Shown here: positions 1-7,935 of the stretch, piece after piece | How positions within the stretch are numbered: the stretch's first letter is position 1 | Layout of the letters: the number at the start of each line of letters is the position of its first letter | NCBI RefSeq assembly: GCF_016638705.1 | Contig: NZ_CP067341.1 | Span: 1,119,501 to 1,183,500, forward strand | Source: Lysinibacillus agricola | Lineage (GTDB): Bacteria > Bacillota > Bacilli > Bacillales_A > Planococcaceae | Length of the DNA: 64,000 nucleotides | Direction: 5' to 3' | Made by a program: the position numbers and the translations under genes | Notes under the pieces: generated by a model | What the model was told of the DNA's origin: nothing | Database searches by the model: none | The model's input: only the letters and a program-made list of their open reading frames with translations

Positions 1-293
1 GAACCAATCCCACTTTGTTGAGTATTAGTTAGAACACAGATTTCATTGATGTAAAAACTCTTACCATCCGCCCATTGCTCTTCATTTCCTACTAAAAAAC
101 CAATCATTTGATTATTAGAATCAAAATATCCTATCCCTATGTAACCAGGAGTCTCACTTATATCCTTTAATCGTTTGTAAGATGTCTGATTAATCCAAGG
201 CTCATTCCAAGGATCGGAACAAAAAACATAAGTATAAATGGTTGATGCCTCTTCTAAATCATTTTCTGATAATAAACGAACTAGATTCTCCAT
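1..293 (-). CDS. GNAT-family N-acetyltransferase, C-terminus cut by window edge
   Basis: The reverse strand reads an open frame from ATG at 293 to the window edge (about 97 residues). It begins MENLVRLLSENDLEEASTIY and carries the acetyl-CoA-binding motif A start (TNTQQSGIG) just before the edge. That arrangement of an N-terminal acceptor half followed by a QxxGxG/A loop is typical of GNAT acetyltransferases. A strong ribosome binding site (AAGGGGG) precedes the ATG by about 8 nt. The substrate cannot be told from this fragment. Confidence 0.75.
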   Translation of the reverse strand, partial: MENLVRLLSENDLEEASTIYTYVFCSDPWNEPWINQTSYKRLKDISETPGYIGIGYFDSNNQMIGFLVGNEEQWADGKSFYINEICVLTNTQQSGIG

Positions 294-299
294 TAATAA

Positions 300-462
300 T
301 TCCCCCTTAACATAAACCCTACCACAATTTTCTACTTCCATAACAGCTTATTCAACTAAATACCTCGTTAGTTCAATAAAGAAAAAAAGAGCTGCATTAT
401 GCAACTCAATGATCTTCAAGTAAAACACCCGTTAGTTTAAGTGTAATTTTTCACAAACTTCT
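300..462. repeat. Gap with short repeated motif
   Basis: The motif GTTAGTTYAATAAAGAAAA occurs at 367-385 and again at 885-903, with a shortened copy (GTTAGTTTAA) at 431-440. The copies flank the small gene at 463-777. They look like decayed ends of a small repeat; no gene is visible in the gap. Confidence 0.35.
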
Positions 463-777
463 TTATTTTAAAGTTAAATCAACAGGAACTACCTCAAGTT
501 CATAACTCTCAATACCAAGAGAATCTAAAATGTCTCTAAAGTATTCCTCTGTTTGTTCTTTGTATTGTTTTTTTTCAATTCTAACTGTAAGGACATTTTC
601 TTCTGGGCTTAATCCCATAGAGTGTACAGTAAATTTCTCTTGTGCAACATCAAAAATTTGACCAGAAAACATTTTTTCAATACCATTTGCAGTATCGTTC
701 CCTTCAAATTCATCTTGTGCGATAAAGAGGATAAATCCAGTTACAACTATACATAGCCCAATAATAACCTTCTTCAA
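463..777 (-). CDS. Hypothetical small protein with N-terminal membrane anchor
   Basis: I do not recognise this 104-residue protein. It starts with KK and a hydrophobic stretch (residues about 3-20), as in a signal anchor, followed by a hydrophilic domain of about 80 residues rich in E and K. It is therefore probably membrane-tethered with the body outside the cell. The start is taken as TTG at 777 because GGAGGTG lies about 8 nt upstream; the frame could be extended to TTG at 792, but that would bury the ribosome binding site. It stands alone between repeat motifs. Confidence 0.6.
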   Translation of the reverse strand: MKKVIIGLCIVVTGFILFIAQDEFEGNDTANGIEKMFSGQIFDVAQEKFTVHSMGLSPEENVLTVRIEKKQYKEQTEEYFRDILDSLGIESYELEVVPVDLTLK

Positions 778-988
778 AAAAATCACCTCCAACTTCTTCG
801 TTACAGCTTCCTTATTTAGTAATATATTCCATTATAACAATTCGCTATTTACTTAAAAATTTCCTTCTATAACTAAACTGCCCTGTTAGTTTAATAAAGA
901 AAAGGCTCTGTTAAATAACTCTGTTTTTATTCGAAATTAAAATAGTGTTGTAGTAAATGAGGTCATTTAGACGTCTAATATATAAAAA

Positions 989-1019
989 AAGTACACCACT
1001 ATATTCAAGTGATGTACTT
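989..1019 (-). terminator. Terminator after the methyltransferase
   Basis: AAGTACACCACT pairs with AGTGATGTACTT across a short loop. Read on the minus strand the hairpin is followed by a run of T, about 100 nt after the methyltransferase stop. Confidence 0.6.
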
Positions 1020-1118
1020 AATTTATATTTAATGTCTGACATTAAAGCCAATCAACTACGCTTCCAATAAATAGGTACATTCACTTGTACTTAATTTTAC
1101 AGAGTATGTATATAGTTT

Positions 1119-1715
1119 TTAACTTTTTTCGATAATCAATTGAATGGTATGAGCAAGGCCATTGTGGAGTATACCTTCATTTCGCACTTGTTCACCTGTT
1201 AAAAAATGGATAATTTTATAAGGTTGACACCATTTTAGAACATTCAATGGATCATATAAAAAATCAAGCTGTTTTGGGCCACCTGAGTCATAGGGAAGTT
1301 GATAAATTGAATAAAATTCCATCATAATACGACCGCCAGATTTTACAGAATCTACAATCCTCTTAAACACTTCTTGTTGCTGTTCAGCTGGAAAATGGCC
1401 AAATACCATTATAGCAGCATCAAACATTTCTACTGGTAGTTCATCTTGGAGTAAATCAGTAAGCTTTGTATTAACTGTAACATTATGTTTTTTTGCCAGC
1501 TGATCTGTTTTCTCAAGACCGCTTTCGGCATAATCAAAGGCAGTTACTGTATGTCCCTGTAAAGCTAAAAATACAGCATTTCGACCTTCACCTTCTGCAT
1601 ATGCAGCTACATTTGGATAATCTTTCAAATAATGTACATAGTCTTCTATAAATGCATTTGGTTGCTCACCGTAAACATATTCGGCTGTTTTAAATCGTTG
1701 ATCCCATGCGTTCAT
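1119..1715 (-). CDS. Class I SAM-dependent methyltransferase (TehB-like)
   Basis: This 198-residue protein has the order expected of small class I methyltransferases: an N-terminal WDQRF segment, glycine-rich motif I (AEGEGRNAVFLA, about residues 40-51), an acidic residue ending the second strand (TAFDYAESGL), and a hydrophobic motif IV strand (FDAAIMVFGHFP). The GEGRNA form of motif I is typical of the TehB/tellurite-resistance-like group. The substrate is unknown. A GGGAGTGA ribosome binding site precedes the ATG. It is monocistronic, with a minus-strand terminator downstream. Confidence 0.75.
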   Translation of the reverse strand: MNAWDQRFKTAEYVYGEQPNAFIEDYVHYLKDYPNVAAYAEGEGRNAVFLALQGHTVTAFDYAESGLEKTDQLAKKHNVTVNTKLTDLLQDELPVEMFDAAIMVFGHFPAEQQQEVFKRIVDSVKSGGRIMMEFYSIYQLPYDSGGPKQLDFLYDPLNVLKWCQPYKIIHFLTGEQVRNEGILHNGLAHTIQLIIEKS

Positions 1716-1890
1716 TCCATCACTCCCTTACGAAATATTGTAAGTTAAATACAATACAGAATCGAATTTTTTGCTCAGTATTCATTGAAGGCAACTATGC
1801 GTTGCGAATTTGCAGATAATAACTTCTAGAATAAAGTGTAATAATCCATTATTATTTGATCAAAATCCTATAAGTCGGAGCTGAAATTCA

Positions 1891-2094
1891 ATGAATTTAG
1901 AAAACCGTTTAAAGGAATTGAGAGAACAACATAAGTATACGCAGGATGATGTCGCAGGTTTTTTAAATATTTCAAGACAATCCGTTTCAAAATGGGAGTT
2001 AGGAAAAGGCTATCCTGATATTGATAATTTGAGAAGGTTAAGTGATTTATATAAAATTTCTTTAGACCAGCTTATTACAGGTGAAGAAAAATAA
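1891..2094 (+). CDS. XRE-family helix-turn-helix regulator
   Basis: A 67-residue protein that is almost wholly one HTH_3 domain: NRLKELREQHKYTQDDVAGFLNISRQSVSKWE..., with the recognition helix at ISRQSVSKWELGKGYPD, then LRRLSDLYKISLDQLITGEEK. Longer relatives usually continue into a hydrophobic C-terminal part. Here the stop (TAA, 2092-2094) is followed in the same frame by 37 more codons, ending at TAA 2206-2208, that encode a membrane-like segment (WLIFPIFGMLSSWFYY). The gene may thus be a truncated or stop-interrupted form. Its target is unknown. Confidence 0.7.
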   Translation: MNLENRLKELREQHKYTQDDVAGFLNISRQSVSKWELGKGYPDIDNLRRLSDLYKISLDQLITGEEK

Positions 2095-2208
2095 CATATA
2101 CCAATAGCTTCTGATTCAAATAATTCGGATCATAAGACTGTTGGGGATTTTTCGTGGCTTATTTTCCCTATTTTTGGTATGCTCTCTTCTTGGTTTTATT
2201 ATCATTAA
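2095..2208 (+). pseudogene. In-frame continuation of the XRE gene after its stop codon
   Basis: The reading frame of the XRE gene continues without another stop from 2095 to 2208. It encodes a polar linker then a hydrophobic stretch with the look of a transmembrane segment. It has no start codon or ribosome binding site of its own early in the stretch. The simplest reading is the remnant of a C-terminal membrane domain cut off by a nonsense change; stop-codon readthrough is less likely. Confidence 0.4.
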
Positions 2209-2246
2209 TCGACAAAAAGCTACCTCTTTCTGAGGTAGCTTTGCCA

Positions 2247-3716
2247 CTAAATAATAGGTTTGCGTTCTTTTATGACGCGAATCGTTTTTAAGGTTGTATC
2301 TTCTGGTCCTTGAACAGGTAAACCAGCTTCAATATTCATTTGAATATAACGAATATTTTCTTGGGTAATTATTTCCCCGGGAATAAAAATCGGAATACCA
2401 GGGGGATATACCATAACAAATTCTGCACAAATACAATTATCCGCTTCTGCTAGAGGAACAACTTCAGTATCTGCATAAAATGCATCACGCGGTGACATGG
2501 CAAGTGCTGGAATTCCCGGTACATTGACTACTGCTTCAGTAATAGCAGCTTCTGAATCGAATGCTTTCGACATACGACTTAGGGCGTTAATGAGGAGGTT
2601 AATTTCCTTTTTTGTATCGCCCAATGTCACTAAACATAAAATATTGTATAGATCCGATAATTCTACTTCAATATTTGCATTGTAACGAAGCCATTCTTCA
2701 GCTTGATGACCAGAGATACCTAAATCTTTAACACTTATTAGCAGCTTTAAAGGATCCATATCATAAGTTGCAGATGAATTTAATTTTTCTTTACCTGCGC
2801 ATTTTAAATGTGGAATTTGGTTAATGCGTTTACGAGCATCTTTTGCTAGGCGAAGTGCATCACCAATTAAATCATAACCATGGATTGCTAGCTGACGTCG
2901 TGCTGTGTCAAGTGAAGCAAGTAATGGATAAGATGTCGATGTTGTAGTTAGCATCGAGAAAATAGCTTGTACACGTTTTGCAGAAACAAGTCCTTCCCGT
3001 ACATTTAAAATAGATGTTTGAGTCATGGAGCCACCAAGCTTATGTACACTTGTTGCAGCCATATCAGCTCCAGCTTCCATTGCAGAATAAGGAAGCTCAT
3101 CATGGAATTTAATGTGGACACCATGAGCTTCATCGACAACTACAGGGATATTACGGCTATGAACTATGTCAACAATACGCTTTAAATCCGCTGAGAAGCC
3201 GTAGTACGTTGGATTAATAACAAGAACTGCCTTTGTATCTGGATAAGCATTTAAAGCTTTTTCGACAGCTTCAGGCGATATTCCATGAGAAATGCCATAT
3301 TCACTATCTACTTCAGGATGAATAAAAATCGGGATTGCACCAGCGAACACAATCGCCGACATAATGGATTTATGAACATTCCGTGGCACTAGAATCTTAT
3401 CACCTGGACCGACGACGGTCAGAATCATCGTCATGATGGCGCCACTAGTACCTTGAACGGAAAAGAATGTATGATCAGCACCAAAGGCTTCGGCAGCAAG
3501 TGCTTGCGCTTCTTTAATGGCGCCTTTTGGTGAATGTAAATCGTCCAGTGGAGCAATATTAATTAAATCAATTGATAAAACGTTGTCGCCGACGAATTCT
3601 CGGAATGCAGGATCCATACCATGACCTTTCTTATGGCCTGGAATATGGAACTGAATTGGATGTCTGTTCCGATGTTTAAGTAATACGTCGAACAATGGAG
3701 TCTCTAGTTGTGACAA
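2247..3716 (-). CDS. speA: Arginine decarboxylase, PLP-dependent
   Basis: SpeA converts arginine to agmatine, the first step of polyamine synthesis in bacilli. The 489-residue length matches the Bacillus SpeA family (about 490). Landmarks: FHIPGHKKG near the N-terminus, DLINIAPLDDLHSPKG, FFSVQGTSGAIM, PRNVHKS, VVVDEAHG (the Asp that contacts the PLP pyridine nitrogen), and ATSVHKLGGSMTQTS, which holds the Schiff-base lysine. The frame opens at GTG 3728, but GAGGTGG ends about 8 nt before TTG 3716, giving MSQLETPLF, which aligns with the usual start. It is divergent from the nitronate monooxygenase gene. A lysine or ornithine preference cannot be excluded from sequence alone. Confidence 0.88.
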   Translation of the reverse strand: MSQLETPLFDVLLKHRNRHPIQFHIPGHKKGHGMDPAFREFVGDNVLSIDLINIAPLDDLHSPKGAIKEAQALAAEAFGADHTFFSVQGTSGAIMTMILTVVGPGDKILVPRNVHKSIMSAIVFAGAIPIFIHPEVDSEYGISHGISPEAVEKALNAYPDTKAVLVINPTYYGFSADLKRIVDIVHSRNIPVVVDEAHGVHIKFHDELPYSAMEAGADMAATSVHKLGGSMTQTSILNVREGLVSAKRVQAIFSMLTTTSTSYPLLASLDTARRQLAIHGYDLIGDALRLAKDARKRINQIPHLKCAGKEKLNSSATYDMDPLKLLISVKDLGISGHQAEEWLRYNANIEVELSDLYNILCLVTLGDTKKEINLLINALSRMSKAFDSEAAITEAVVNVPGIPALAMSPRDAFYADTEVVPLAEADNCICAEFVMVYPPGIPIFIPGEIITQENIRYIQMNIEAGLPVQGPEDTTLKTIRVIKERKPII

Positions 3717-3760
3717 CGCAGGTACCACCTCACTTTTATAATATCTAGGAAAACAAATGA

Positions 3761-3769
3761 ATTATAGCA
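3761..3769 (-). promoter_or_regulatory. Extended -10 promoter for speA
   Basis: On the minus strand TGCTATAAT forms a consensus extended -10 element about 45 nt upstream of the speA start. The -35 region is poor, as is common with extended -10 promoters. Confidence 0.5.
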
Positions 3770-3861
3770 CCTAATGACATGAAAAAATAGACTTTACAGA
3801 AAAATTAAAAGGATTTTTTGATAATTTCGAGAAGTTAGTAACGTACGAAAGGGGAGGTACT

Positions 3862-4821
3862 ATGAATTGGAATACACGTGTGACGAAGCTTTTAAACGTT
3901 AAATACCCAATTATTCAAGGGGGATTAGCTTATTTAGCATATGCTGATTTAGCAGCAGCGGTGTCGAATGCTGGAGGGTTGGGACAAATAACAGCAATGA
4001 GTTTACGAGATCCTGACTTATTGCGCGCAGAGATTCATAAAGTACGAGCATTAACGGATAAACCGTTTGGTGTAAACTTTGCAATTGGTATGTATGGTAC
4101 TGGCTACGAGGACATGGTGCGTGTTGCAGTAGAAGAAGAAGTACCGGTTGTTACGATGACTGGAGGGAATCCTGCACCCATTTTTGATATATTGGCAGGA
4201 ACGGATATTAAAAAATTAGTACTTGTGGCTGCACGTAGGCAAGCTCAAAAGGCGGAACAACTTGGCGCAGATGCTGTTATGGTTGTGGGACAAGAGGGCG
4301 GTGGCCATCTTGGTCGTGATGATGTAGGTACGATGGTGCTTGTACCACAGGTTGTAGATAGTGTGAAAATTCCTGTTATTGCTTCTGGTGGGATTGGAGA
4401 TGGACGAGGCTGGATGGCAGCTCATGCCCTAGGAGCAGAGGGAATTGAGATGGGTACGCGTTTTATTGCAACTAAGGAATGTGTTGATGCATCAGAGGCT
4501 TATAAAGAGGCATTACTGGCAAGTTCTGAAGCAGATACAACGATTATTAAGCGTTCTATTGGAGCGCCAGCAAGAGCGTTACGCAATGATTTTACGGAAA
4601 AGATTTTAGAAATTGAGCAAATGACCCCAACGTATGAGGCGTTGAAAAACTATATTAGTGGTAATGCCAATAAACGTTTTATTTATGATGGTGAGAAAGA
4701 TGAAGGATTTGGTTGGGCAGGACAAGTTACAGGGATGATTCACGATATCCCGACAGTTGAGGAGCTTATTACTCGAATGGTTGCAGAAGCAGGAAGTATC
4801 CGGGTAAAATGGGGTCAGTAA
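3862..4821 (+). CDS. Nitronate monooxygenase / FabK-like flavoprotein
   Basis: A 319-residue FMN-dependent TIM-barrel protein of the nitronate monooxygenase (2-nitropropane dioxygenase) family, whose close relatives include FabK enoyl-ACP reductases. Visible marks: YPIIQGG(L) at residues 15-21, AVSNAGGLG, PFGVNFAIG, the phosphate-binding GQEGGGHLGR, and PVIASGGIGDGRGWMAA followed by GAEGIEMGTRFIAT. A Bacillus homologue is YrpB. Substrate assignment between nitronate and enoyl thioester is not possible from sequence alone. Strong GGGGAGG site before the ATG; yktA follows after 20 nt, so the two may be co-transcribed. Confidence 0.8.
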   Translation: MNWNTRVTKLLNVKYPIIQGGLAYLAYADLAAAVSNAGGLGQITAMSLRDPDLLRAEIHKVRALTDKPFGVNFAIGMYGTGYEDMVRVAVEEEVPVVTMTGGNPAPIFDILAGTDIKKLVLVAARRQAQKAEQLGADAVMVVGQEGGGHLGRDDVGTMVLVPQVVDSVKIPVIASGGIGDGRGWMAAHALGAEGIEMGTRFIATKECVDASEAYKEALLASSEADTTIIKRSIGAPARALRNDFTEKILEIEQMTPTYEALKNYISGNANKRFIYDGEKDEGFGWAGQVTGMIHDIPTVEELITRMVAEAGSIRVKWGQ

Positions 4822-4841
4822 CATAAAGGTGGTTATGTCCA

Positions 4842-5129
4842 ATGGAATATTCTTATCCATTTTCAACTGATTGGTCAACTGAGGAAATTATTGATGTTGT
4901 TCAATTTTTTGAAGGTATTGAGAAAGCCTATGAAAAAGGCATTAAACGTGAAGTAATGATGGCGAAATATCGTCGTTTTAAAGAAATTGTTCCTTCACAG
5001 TCTGAGGAAAAAACAATTTTCCGTGAATTTGAAGAAGCAAGTGGCTTTGTCAGTTACCCTGTTGTTAAACAAGCAAAAGAAGCAACTGATGGTACGATTA
5101 TTAAAGTTGCACCGAAGCAACGTCGATAA
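4842..5129 (+). CDS. yktA: UPF0223 family protein YktA
   Basis: A 95-residue cytosolic protein of unknown function in the UPF0223 family. It shows the family opening [19 protein letters not shown] and the central [29 protein letters not shown], and is nearly all helical. It sits 20 nt after the nitronate monooxygenase and next to yktB, the same neighbour as in B. subtilis. A hairpin follows the stop. Confidence 0.85.
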   Translation: MEYSYPFSTDWSTEEIIDVVQFFEGIEKAYEKGIKREVMMAKYRRFKEIVPSQSEEKTIFREFEEASGFVSYPVVKQAKEATDGTIIKVAPKQRR

Positions 5130-5131
5130 AA

Positions 5132-5164
5132 AATGAGGACGTGAGTATATCTCACGTCCTCATT
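5132..5164. terminator. Hairpin terminator between yktA and yktB
   Basis: AATGAGGACGTGAG pairs perfectly with CTCACGTCCTCATT across a 5-nt loop. The T-run lies on the minus-strand side, so it is best suited to stop leftward transcription, but the 14-bp stem directly follows the yktA stop. Confidence 0.65.
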
Positions 5165-5170
5165 CATCTT

Positions 5171-5348
5171 TGCAGGCTACTTGCTTCCTCCGCTTCGCTC
5201 CGTGCAGGGTCTCGCCTGTCTCGCTTTCACTGCGGGAAGCTTTGCTCTGCGACGAAAGCTAAGCGACAGGAGCACTCGAGTAGCCTTCCACTCCAATCAA
5301 TAATAGCGTAATTTTATGCATTTCAAAAGTGGACGCTATGACAACGCA
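5171..5348. repeat. Modular inverted-repeat element, copy 1
   Basis: The ends GGCTACTTG (5175-5183) and CGAGTAGCC (5277-5285) pair. The interior carries GC-rich modules of the kind GCGAAAGC.AAGCGACAG in reverse and forward sense. After the core comes CCACTCCAATCA and a 28-nt tail (5321-5348) that is identical to 13729-13756. Related elements occur at 13.6, 36.4, 41.3 and 51.4 kb. It lies in the convergent yktA/yktB gap. Confidence 0.7.
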
Positions 5349-5594
5349 TTTAAATCGAAAAAATAGAACTAGGCTTTTTCGAAAAGCATCGAAAAAATAT
5401 AAAATTTCCTCTATGGCTTTATCCACAAGCTTGAAAATAGCCTCACAATAAATATCCTCCGAACAAATTTACGTTTTTTATCATTCGATGGAATAATAAC
5501 GTAAATTATCCACAATATATAAATATAAGGTTTAGTCAGTAAAAAGTGTTTCAGTTATTATGTCACATTACTTGAAGCGCCATACTTCCTGACT
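5349..5594. other. AT-rich gap with two perfect DnaA boxes and an inverted repeat
   Basis: TTATCCACA, the consensus DnaA box, occurs at 5419-5427 and 5506-5514 in the same orientation. Just before the second box lies an inverted repeat AATTTACGTT (5466-5475) / AACGTAAATT (5498-5507). No gene is seen here. A DnaA-binding or titration site is a possibility. Confidence 0.45.
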
Positions 5595-6221
5595 TTATTT
5601 CCTAACAATGATGTTATAAATTGGGAGTAAGCTGCTAAAGGTTTCTTCCGTTAATTGATGAAGTTGACTAGCTGACAGCTTGACTGCTTGATCTCTTGGA
5701 ATATGTCGGCCCACTAAAAACTCACCTTTTTTAACATCACGCAAACGAACAAGTAATTCATCTAGCTTGTCTTCCTTTGCTTCTAGCAAGGAGATTGCAG
5801 CAGGAGACATATGATCCCCAGAGACAATAAAATCATCAGGAAGCTGCTGTAGCATCGCTTTGTTGGCAATTAAACGTTCTGCCATCACATTTTTCTGTGG
5901 AGCTTCATAAATAATAGCTAAGACGATGAATAAATGTGTGCTCCAAAGACCAATCTGAAAGTGAGGTAATGATTTATACCCTCTTTTGTACGGAGCAAAG
6001 GCAACCCAACTGTCGTTTGGCGGATTTACTGTTCTTCGTGCATGCTTCGCAACATGAGGATAAAACTCTTCTCCAAGATGACTTGAAAAGAATGAAGAAA
6101 AATCCTCTCCTAGCAGTTGGAATTTTGGTCGTACACAAGAAATTAATGCATCCATTCTCTGTTCTAAACCGTCTATTTGAAAAACATTGAAGTCTTTGTT
6201 AGTCCACTTTATTTTCGGCAA
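5595..6221 (-). CDS. yktB: UPF0637 family protein YktB
   Basis: A 208-residue cytosolic protein of the UPF0637 family, function unknown. Recognisable stretches are FNVFQIDGLEQRMDALI, YPHVAKHARRTVNPPNDSW and LPHFQIGLWSTHLFIVLAIIYEAPQK. Translation begins at TTG 6221, about 10 nt after AAAGGAG. It is divergent from ykzI and convergent with yktA, as in the B. subtilis ykt region. Confidence 0.85.
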   Translation of the reverse strand: MPKIKWTNKDFNVFQIDGLEQRMDALISCVRPKFQLLGEDFSSFFSSHLGEEFYPHVAKHARRTVNPPNDSWVAFAPYKRGYKSLPHFQIGLWSTHLFIVLAIIYEAPQKNVMAERLIANKAMLQQLPDDFIVSGDHMSPAAISLLEAKEDKLDELLVRLRDVKKGEFLVGRHIPRDQAVKLSASQLHQLTEETFSSLLPIYNIIVRK

Positions 6222-6344
6222 TTTTAATAACTCCTTTCGATTTATAAGGTTTATTTTATTAGGAAAATGGGAAAAAATCTTATAACAAGAACTTTATCGA
6301 ATCTGATAAGTTCTTGTAAAATAATAAAAAAGGAAGTGATTTTT

Positions 6345-6542
6345 ATGAAACCAATCGTAAAAATTATACGTAAAGTTGACATTGAAAAGCAATATGAACA
6401 CATTTTACAATTAGAATTAGATTATGAATTAGCCTCTTTATTCTCTGCAATGAATGAAAAAAATGAGCTTGAAATTGAAAAAAGTAAAAAACGTCTGGCT
6501 GAAATTCAGATGGAACTTGAAAGTTTGCACGCCTATGCGTAA
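6345..6542 (+). CDS. ykzI: Small conserved protein, YkzI-like
   Basis: A 65-residue charged helical protein (KPIVKIIRKVDIEKQYEHIL... ending SLHAYA), probably a short coiled coil. Function unknown. The start is ATG 6345 behind AGGAAGTGAT; the frame is open from 6267 but without a ribosome binding site there. Size and position between yktB and yktC match B. subtilis ykzI. A good terminator follows. Confidence 0.65.
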   Translation: MKPIVKIIRKVDIEKQYEHILQLELDYELASLFSAMNEKNELEIEKSKKRLAEIQMELESLHAYA

Positions 6543-6563
6543 TAAAAATTTTATACCAATTTG

Positions 6564-6603
6564 AAAAATCACTTGCTGAATATTCCGACAGCAGGTGATT
6601 TTT
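6564..6603 (+). terminator. Terminator after ykzI
   Basis: AAAAATCACTTGCTG pairs with CAGCAGGTGATTTTT, one G-T pair, followed by T-rich sequence. Confidence 0.75.
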
Positions 6604-6777
6604 ATTGTTATAAAGTGTAAAATGGACAGTATATCAGAGTATTATGTGCTACTTTTAACCATGACATCATGAGCAATGAGAACCCGAGCACATTATTTGA
6701 GTGTTGAGAAGTTGCAAGTATTTTAAGTAAGGCCCGAAAGCATAGTGCCTTTTCTTATATTCGAAGGGTGGGTTTTT

Positions 6778-7572
6778 ATGGATTTACAACAAATTGATCA
6801 ATTTGCAAAAAGTATTATATTTGAAGCAAGTAGTCGTATTCGAGAGGCCTTTTCGTACAATTTAGTTATCGAGACAAAATCAAATGCAAATGACCTTGTC
6901 ACAAATATTGACCGTGAAACAGAATTATTTTTTATAGAAAAAATACGAGCTTTTGATCCAACCCACAAAATTTTTAGGGAAGAGGGAATGGGAGAGAAAG
7001 TAGAGTCATTAGAAGGCGTTGTATGGATTATTGATCCAATAGACGGCACGATGAATTTTGTTAAACAACATCGTCATTTTATGATTTCTATCGGTATTTT
7101 TATTAATGGGGTAGGCAAGCTAGGTTACATATTTGATGTGATGCGTGGTGACTTATTTTATGCAATTGCAGGCGAAGGGGCATGGTACAATGACTCACCA
7201 TTACGTAAATTGCAGCCAGTCAAAATCGAGGAATCGGTCGTTGGTATAAACGCACACTGGGTAGCACCAAATCGACATATTCATCATGAAAAAGTAATTG
7301 AAATGGTTCGGAAAGTACGTGGTACACGGTCGTATGGTTCAGCCGCAATGGAAATAGCGTTTGTTGTTAGTGGTAAACTAGATGCTTATGTATCTATGCG
7401 ACTATCACCATGGGATATTGCTGGGGGTACCATTATTGCTAATGAAGTTGGGGCCGTCGCTACTAACTTACATGGTGAGGACTTTGATTTCCTACATCAG
7501 GATACTTTTATCATTGCCAACCCTTCTATTCACAAAGAGTTATTAGAAAAATATATTGTGCCTTATGAATAA
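6778..7572 (+). CDS. yktC: Inositol monophosphatase family phosphatase YktC
   Basis: A 264-residue Mg2+-dependent sugar-phosphatase of the inositol monophosphatase family. Metal-ligand motifs are all present: the loop acid in FREEGMGE (about residue 65), WIIDPIDGTMNF (about 82-93) and SPWDIAGG near the C-terminus. It dephosphorylates inositol phosphates or related small phosphates; the physiological substrate is not evident. ATG 6778 follows GAAGGGTGGG; the frame extends upstream to 6745 without such a site. It is convergent with ylaF over a short shared terminator. Confidence 0.85.
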   Translation: MDLQQIDQFAKSIIFEASSRIREAFSYNLVIETKSNANDLVTNIDRETELFFIEKIRAFDPTHKIFREEGMGEKVESLEGVVWIIDPIDGTMNFVKQHRHFMISIGIFINGVGKLGYIFDVMRGDLFYAIAGEGAWYNDSPLRKLQPVKIEESVVGINAHWVAPNRHIHHEKVIEMVRKVRGTRSYGSAAMEIAFVVSGKLDAYVSMRLSPWDIAGGTIIANEVGAVATNLHGEDFDFLHQDTFIIANPSIHKELLEKYIVPYE

Positions 7573-7608
7573 AAAAGGAGCCGTCTATTTTAGACAGGCT
7601 CCTTTTTA
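7571..7608. terminator. Bidirectional terminator yktC/ylaF
   Basis: AAAAAGGAGCC...GGCTCCTTTTT forms a stem with small bulges and T-runs on both strands, filling the 39-nt convergent gap. Confidence 0.75.
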
Positions 7609-7611
7609 CTA

Positions 7612-7797
7612 TTAAAGTAATCCTTGCTCACGCAGTTTACGTTTCATTTTAAAGGCTGTCATGAAAATGACACAAGTAGCCACAATGCCTGCTATTATAC
7701 CAAATCCACTACCAGTTGCCACAGAATATCCGATAGAACACATTGCTAAAACAGCTGCTAATGCGTAAATGGCCATTACGAATTTTGCACGATTCAT
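7612..7797 (-). CDS. ylaF: Small membrane protein YlaF
   Basis: A 61-residue protein with two hydrophobic segments (about residues 5-22 and 27-45) and a basic C-terminal tail (FKMKRKLREQGLL), consistent with a small two-pass membrane protein. The start is ATG 7797 behind GGAGG; upstream in-frame sequence back to 7884 has no ribosome site and overlaps the typA promoter. Position directly divergent from typA matches B. subtilis ylaF. Function unknown. Confidence 0.75.
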   Translation of the reverse strand: MNRAKFVMAIYALAAVLAMCSIGYSVATGSGFGIIAGIVATCVIFMTAFKMKRKLREQGLL

Positions 7798-7864
7798 AGC
7801 CGAGCCTCCTATAGTAAAAATTTGTAAATCAAATATATTTTTTAGAACGATGAAAATTCTAGTA

Positions 7865-7894
7865 AGGACATTTCTACCCTTCATGTGCTATAAT
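7865..7894 (+). promoter_or_regulatory. SigA-type extended -10 promoter for typA
   Basis: TGCTATAAT at 7886-7894 is a consensus extended -10, preceded at an 18-nt spacing by AGGACA. It lies about 40 nt upstream of the typA start. Confidence 0.65.
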
Positions 7895-7935
7895 AACACA
7901 GTTAAACATTCGAAAAAAGAATATGGAGTGGAATA

